A stretch of 36,027 nt of DNA from Spirochaetes bacterium RBG_16_49_21. Its GTDB lineage: Bacteria; Spirochaetota; UBA4802; UBA5550. The stretch is from positions 1-36,027 of the forward strand of contig MIBJ01000006.1 of the NCBI GenBank assembly GCA_001829495.1, in the 5' to 3' direction. The notes under the pieces are model-generated. The model made no database searches and was not told the origin of the DNA. It saw only the letters and a list, made by a program, of their open reading frames with translations. A program made the translations under genes and the position numbers. Positions 33,359-36,027 of the stretch are shown here, in pieces (position 1 is the first letter of the stretch; each line of letters opens with the position of its first letter).

Positions 33359-33388
33359 TTGACATTAGATTGGGCAGCGATGTATTTT
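33359..33388 (+). promoter_or_regulatory. Candidate promoter for the 33429 gene
   Basis: TTGACA (33359-33364), 18 nt and TATTTT (33383-33388). The 286-bp gap 33143-33428 otherwise shows a small GCGCC/GGCGC hairpin at 33230-33242 and no gene. Confidence 0.45.
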
Positions 33389-33428
33389 ATTATCCTATAG
33401 ATATAAATGAGCGAAGTGCTCTGTTTTT

Positions 33429-35219
33429 ATGGATAAACTCGATAAAACAAAAGAGAACATCGGCGTTACGAATCTTGATAACAAAACCCGTGAAAAGCTT
33501 TTCGAAAAATTCGTTGAGAGCGGGGGTAAGGTTATTGACGATAAAGCGAGGAGAATACACCTGATCCTTGACCGGGAAAAACAGAGAAAGCTTCAAAAGA
33601 GACTCAAGAGCCGATCCGACAAAGTTATAAAGAAAGAAAAGCCGAAAACAACGGTAGTAAAACCGACGCGCACGCCCGAGGTGCCGCCGCAAAATGAAAC
33701 TAATTCATTTTTACTTTTTGCGGGCAGGTTGAAATTACGCTTCAATCTGAAATTCCTCGGAATCACGACATTCGACGGATATTATTTCAAAAAAAAGTTT
33801 TTCTCAAAATTCAATAACATCCATAAACCCGCATTGATGGAACTGCAGATCCTGTATTTTGAAATATTCAAAAGAAATCTTTCAGCGGGCAAAACCATTA
33901 TCCAGGCCCTCGATGCGCTCAAACCCCTGTACTACGAGCTCATTGAAATGACAGGAAACCTGTTCGACAAAATCCTGACGGACCAGATTCTCGAGCAGCA
34001 CATCAATTTTCCCGAAGTCCCCAAAAGAGTCTCCGAGCTCAGAGAGCCCCTTCTTCAATTGTTCAGAAGGCTGTATGTCCTTAATCCGCATGAGCATACG
34101 ATTCGGATGGCTTTTGAGCGGGCCATTGATCTTTACGGCAAACCGGATGACGATATGAGAGATTCTCCGTCGGCGACAAAACGAAAGATGAGAAACGACC
34201 TGTTCATCATTTTCCATAAATTATATCCACGGCTGGAGTTACTCTACTATCTCCTTGAGGGATCAGGGATCCGGCAGTTCGGTCCCAGTATTGATTCCAA
34301 ACTGTCCATCACCGATGCAGAAAAGCCGGGAAACAGGATGCTGTCTAAATATTTCGATGATATCTCGGCGCAGCCTGCGGAGCATGACAATTCCGCTGCC
34401 CCCGGCGAGGGGAAAGAGGCGGATAACGCGCGCATGAAGGCTATAAAGAAGGGCCTCGATATCATGTCAACGCTCAGCATGTCGAAATTGCGGAAGGAAT
34501 ATGATAAAGCAAGATTATTCGATTACGTAAGCGATGTCGACAAGGTATTTATTTCCTACCTGCTCTTTAATGAATTCGACAAGGAATATTCCTTCATTTT
34601 AACCACCAACAAAATAAAATTCAGAACCGACGTCATCTCGCGCACCCAAAAGGATTTTAAAACCAGCCTTGTTACGCTGTACGATAAAATGAAAAAAAGC
34701 GCCGACAGCCTGAGAGAATATGCGGAAGAATTGAGGATGTATGAAAAGGCGAGGCATGAAAAGCCTTTGAGCGGCGTGCAATATATCGAGTTTTCTAAGA
34801 GGATGGAGGCCCTTGAAAAGAAAAAAAATATCTGCGGGAAGAAGGCGCTGTCAACGGTCAGGGAATATATGAACGAGACCGCAGAGGAGTTGTCTCTTCT
34901 TGCCGAAGACATGGACAACCATCAGTTTCACATTGAAAATCCGCAGGAAGAGCTGGTGTTCGATCCCCTCATCGAAGGAGAGAAAAAATTAAATAAAAAG
35001 AAAATCTATGAAGCGATCTATGTCGTATACTGTTACGCGCTCGCTTTTGCATATCGCTTGAGCCACGGCGGCGATCTTTCAGGGGATCTTGAATTCAAAA
35101 AAGAAGAATTGGAATTGATGCAAAAACAGATGGAAGAGACATCGGCTCCGGAAAAATCAGAAAAGGCCGGCGACCAGACACAGAAATCGATACTGGAACA
35201 GCTGGACGATTTGCTGTAA
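33429..35219 (+). CDS. Large cytoplasmic spirochaete-type protein of unknown function
   Basis: The protein has 596 residues with no signal or membrane helix. The N-terminal 60 residues (TREKLFEKFVESGGKVI...) are charged and resemble proteins I associate with spirochaetes. A Lys/Pro linker (60-90) follows, then mostly alpha-helical sequence with LYVLNPHEHTIRMAFERAIDLYGKP, a long coiled-coil part (about 395-500) and an acidic tail ending ILEQLDDLL. No catalytic motif is visible. It follows mnmE after 286 bp with its own likely promoter and converges with the methyltransferase gene with a 14-bp gap. Confidence 0.7.
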   Translation: MDKLDKTKENIGVTNLDNKTREKLFEKFVESGGKVIDDKARRIHLILDREKQRKLQKRLKSRSDKVIKKEKPKTTVVKPTRTPEVPPQNETNSFLLFAGRLKLRFNLKFLGITTFDGYYFKKKFFSKFNNIHKPALMELQILYFEIFKRNLSAGKTIIQALDALKPLYYELIEMTGNLFDKILTDQILEQHINFPEVPKRVSELREPLLQLFRRLYVLNPHEHTIRMAFERAIDLYGKPDDDMRDSPSATKRKMRNDLFIIFHKLYPRLELLYYLLEGSGIRQFGPSIDSKLSITDAEKPGNRMLSKYFDDISAQPAEHDNSAAPGEGKEADNARMKAIKKGLDIMSTLSMSKLRKEYDKARLFDYVSDVDKVFISYLLFNEFDKEYSFILTTNKIKFRTDVISRTQKDFKTSLVTLYDKMKKSADSLREYAEELRMYEKARHEKPLSGVQYIEFSKRMEALEKKKNICGKKALSTVREYMNETAEELSLLAEDMDNHQFHIENPQEELVFDPLIEGEKKLNKKKIYEAIYVVYCYALAFAYRLSHGGDLSGDLEFKKEELELMQKQMEETSAPEKSEKAGDQTQKSILEQLDDLL

Positions 35220-35233
35220 TCGCCCGGATGCTG

Positions 35234-36027
35234 CTAAAACTCCGCCAATCTTTTTTTACGCATCTCGTGCCTCCGTTGCATAAGTATCGTTTGGGGAGCG
35301 TCGGTCAACCGGTAATCGCGGTAGGGTGTCGACTTGAGATTTTCCCGCAGTTCCTTAAGCTCGCCGCTGTCCAATGGTTGAATGCCGGCGCCCTTGGAAG
35401 CAAGGGTTCCTTCCCGTTTTCCCCCCACTGAGGGGCCCCTGCCGATGTTAAACCCCGCTTCAAGCAGTGCCCTGCGTATCTGCGGAGCGCTTGAGTAGGT
35501 TGTTAAGATTCCGGCGTCGCTCGTCAGGTGAAACAGCTCCTTTAAAAATTCAACGCTCCAGAGTTCGGGATTTTTTGAAGGGGAAAAAGGGTCGATAAAA
35601 ACAGCATCGAACAGCATACCCGAGAGCTTTTGCACGGTGTTTCTCGCATCCCCCAACTCTATTTTGATGCTTACCCGGTCACCGTGTGCATATCCGCGCG
35701 CATACGCCCTTTTAATCAATGAATACAACTCATCCCTTTCATCGTTGAATGATATTTGGTTCAATGCAGTAATCAGAGATCGTTCTTTTTCCAGTGAATA
35801 AATTGATAGAGAGCCGCCATACCTCCTCTTCGCGCATTCGGCCATCAATGCCAGGATATTATAGCCGAGCCCGAAGCCCACGTCGAGAACGTACAAGTGC
35901 TTTTGCGGGGAATTCAACACGCCGGAAGGATATACGTGCTTTAAAAGCGCTTCCTCGTATGCGCCGGATAGAGAATGCATGTGCTCGTCATACGCCGCCG
36001 CATACAGGGTATAGGAGCCGTCGGCGG
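35234..36027 (-). CDS. MnmD-like tRNA methyltransferase (DUF752), 5' part outside the window
   Basis: The frame is open to the right edge. Upstream of the ATG at 35980 it reads ADGSYTLYAAAYDEHMHS, matching the conserved start of the MnmC/MnmD methyltransferase domain, so the true start lies beyond base 36027. The SAM site is LDVGFGLGYNILALM and the catalytic region FDAVFIDPFSPSKNPELWS. A C-terminal GRGPSVGGKREGTLAS is also typical. The enzyme would methylate nm5-type U34 to mnm5 in tRNA. There is no oxidoreductase (FAD) domain at the C-terminus, so it is MnmD-type rather than full MnmC. Confidence 0.85.
   Translation of the reverse strand, partial: ADGSYTLYAAAYDEHMHSLSGAYEEALLKHVYPSGVLNSPQKHLYVLDVGFGLGYNILALMAECAKRRYGGSLSIYSLEKERSLITALNQISFNDERDELYSLIKRAYARGYAHGDRVSIKIELGDARNTVQKLSGMLFDAVFIDPFSPSKNPELWSVEFLKELFHLTSDAGILTTYSSAPQIRRALLEAGFNIGRGPSVGGKREGTLASKGAGIQPLDSGELKELRENLKSTPYRDYRLTDAPQTILMQRRHEMRKKRLAEF

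Overview
The window reads as a chromosomal segment of an uncultured spirochaete (Spirochaetota), moderate in base composition. The strongest hints are a 1141-residue membrane-anchored coiled-coil protein that I match to the spirochaete 'SpiroCoCo' type, a 596-residue protein resembling spirochaete-only hypotheticals, and many lipoproteins. The lineage call is inference from protein character, not from a marker-gene tree. I see no rRNA, tRNA, CRISPR array, transposase gene or prophage.

Layout. 1-569: end of a GNAT acetyltransferase. 914-3736: a small membrane protein and a SET-domain methyltransferase (+), convergent with a coupled polyamine pair (agmatinase, then a deoxyhypusine-synthase-like enzyme) on the minus strand. 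4128-5135: a putative outer-membrane protein whose start codon lies in an inverted repeat. 5132-5805 (-): a tautomerase coupled to a molybdate-binding Mop gene, which runs through a perfect 37-bp palindrome into the remains of a second acetyltransferase. 6392-8023: DUF2147, DinB-like and DUF2238 proteins. 8059-10879 (-): the poly-gamma-glutamate genes pgsB-pgsC-pgsW, with no pgsA in the window. 11133-14094 (-): an NDP-forming acyl-CoA synthetase alpha chain, a TPR lipoprotein and a tetraheme cytochrome lipoprotein. 14752-15912: a GlgD-like pseudo-pyrophosphorylase. 15950-17506 (-): rplM-rpsI, a terminator, then recX.

17734-24673 (+) is an envelope region: a FlgT/LPP20-like lipoprotein, a LysM lipoprotein, a beta-propeller protein and an M50 intramembrane protease in one tight run, then an unknown secreted protein and a lipoprotein. 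It is the best candidate here for an uncharacterised system. 24730-28155 (-) is the giant coiled-coil gene with eight 58-residue repeats. It diverges from the housekeeping run rpmH-rnpA-yidD-yidC-jag-mnmE (28423-33142). The window ends with the 596-residue protein (+) and, convergent with it, an MnmD-like tRNA methyltransferase cut by the window edge. MnmE and MnmD act in the same wobble-uridine pathway.

The intergenic spaces are rich in palindromic, foldback-type repeats of several unrelated families (650-810, 3812-3942, 5269-5343, 5938-6203, 10972-11110, 14320-14450, 14546-14655, 17587-17631, 29324-29354). Some carry nested hairpins, one has altered a reading frame, and short pieces recur at distant sites.
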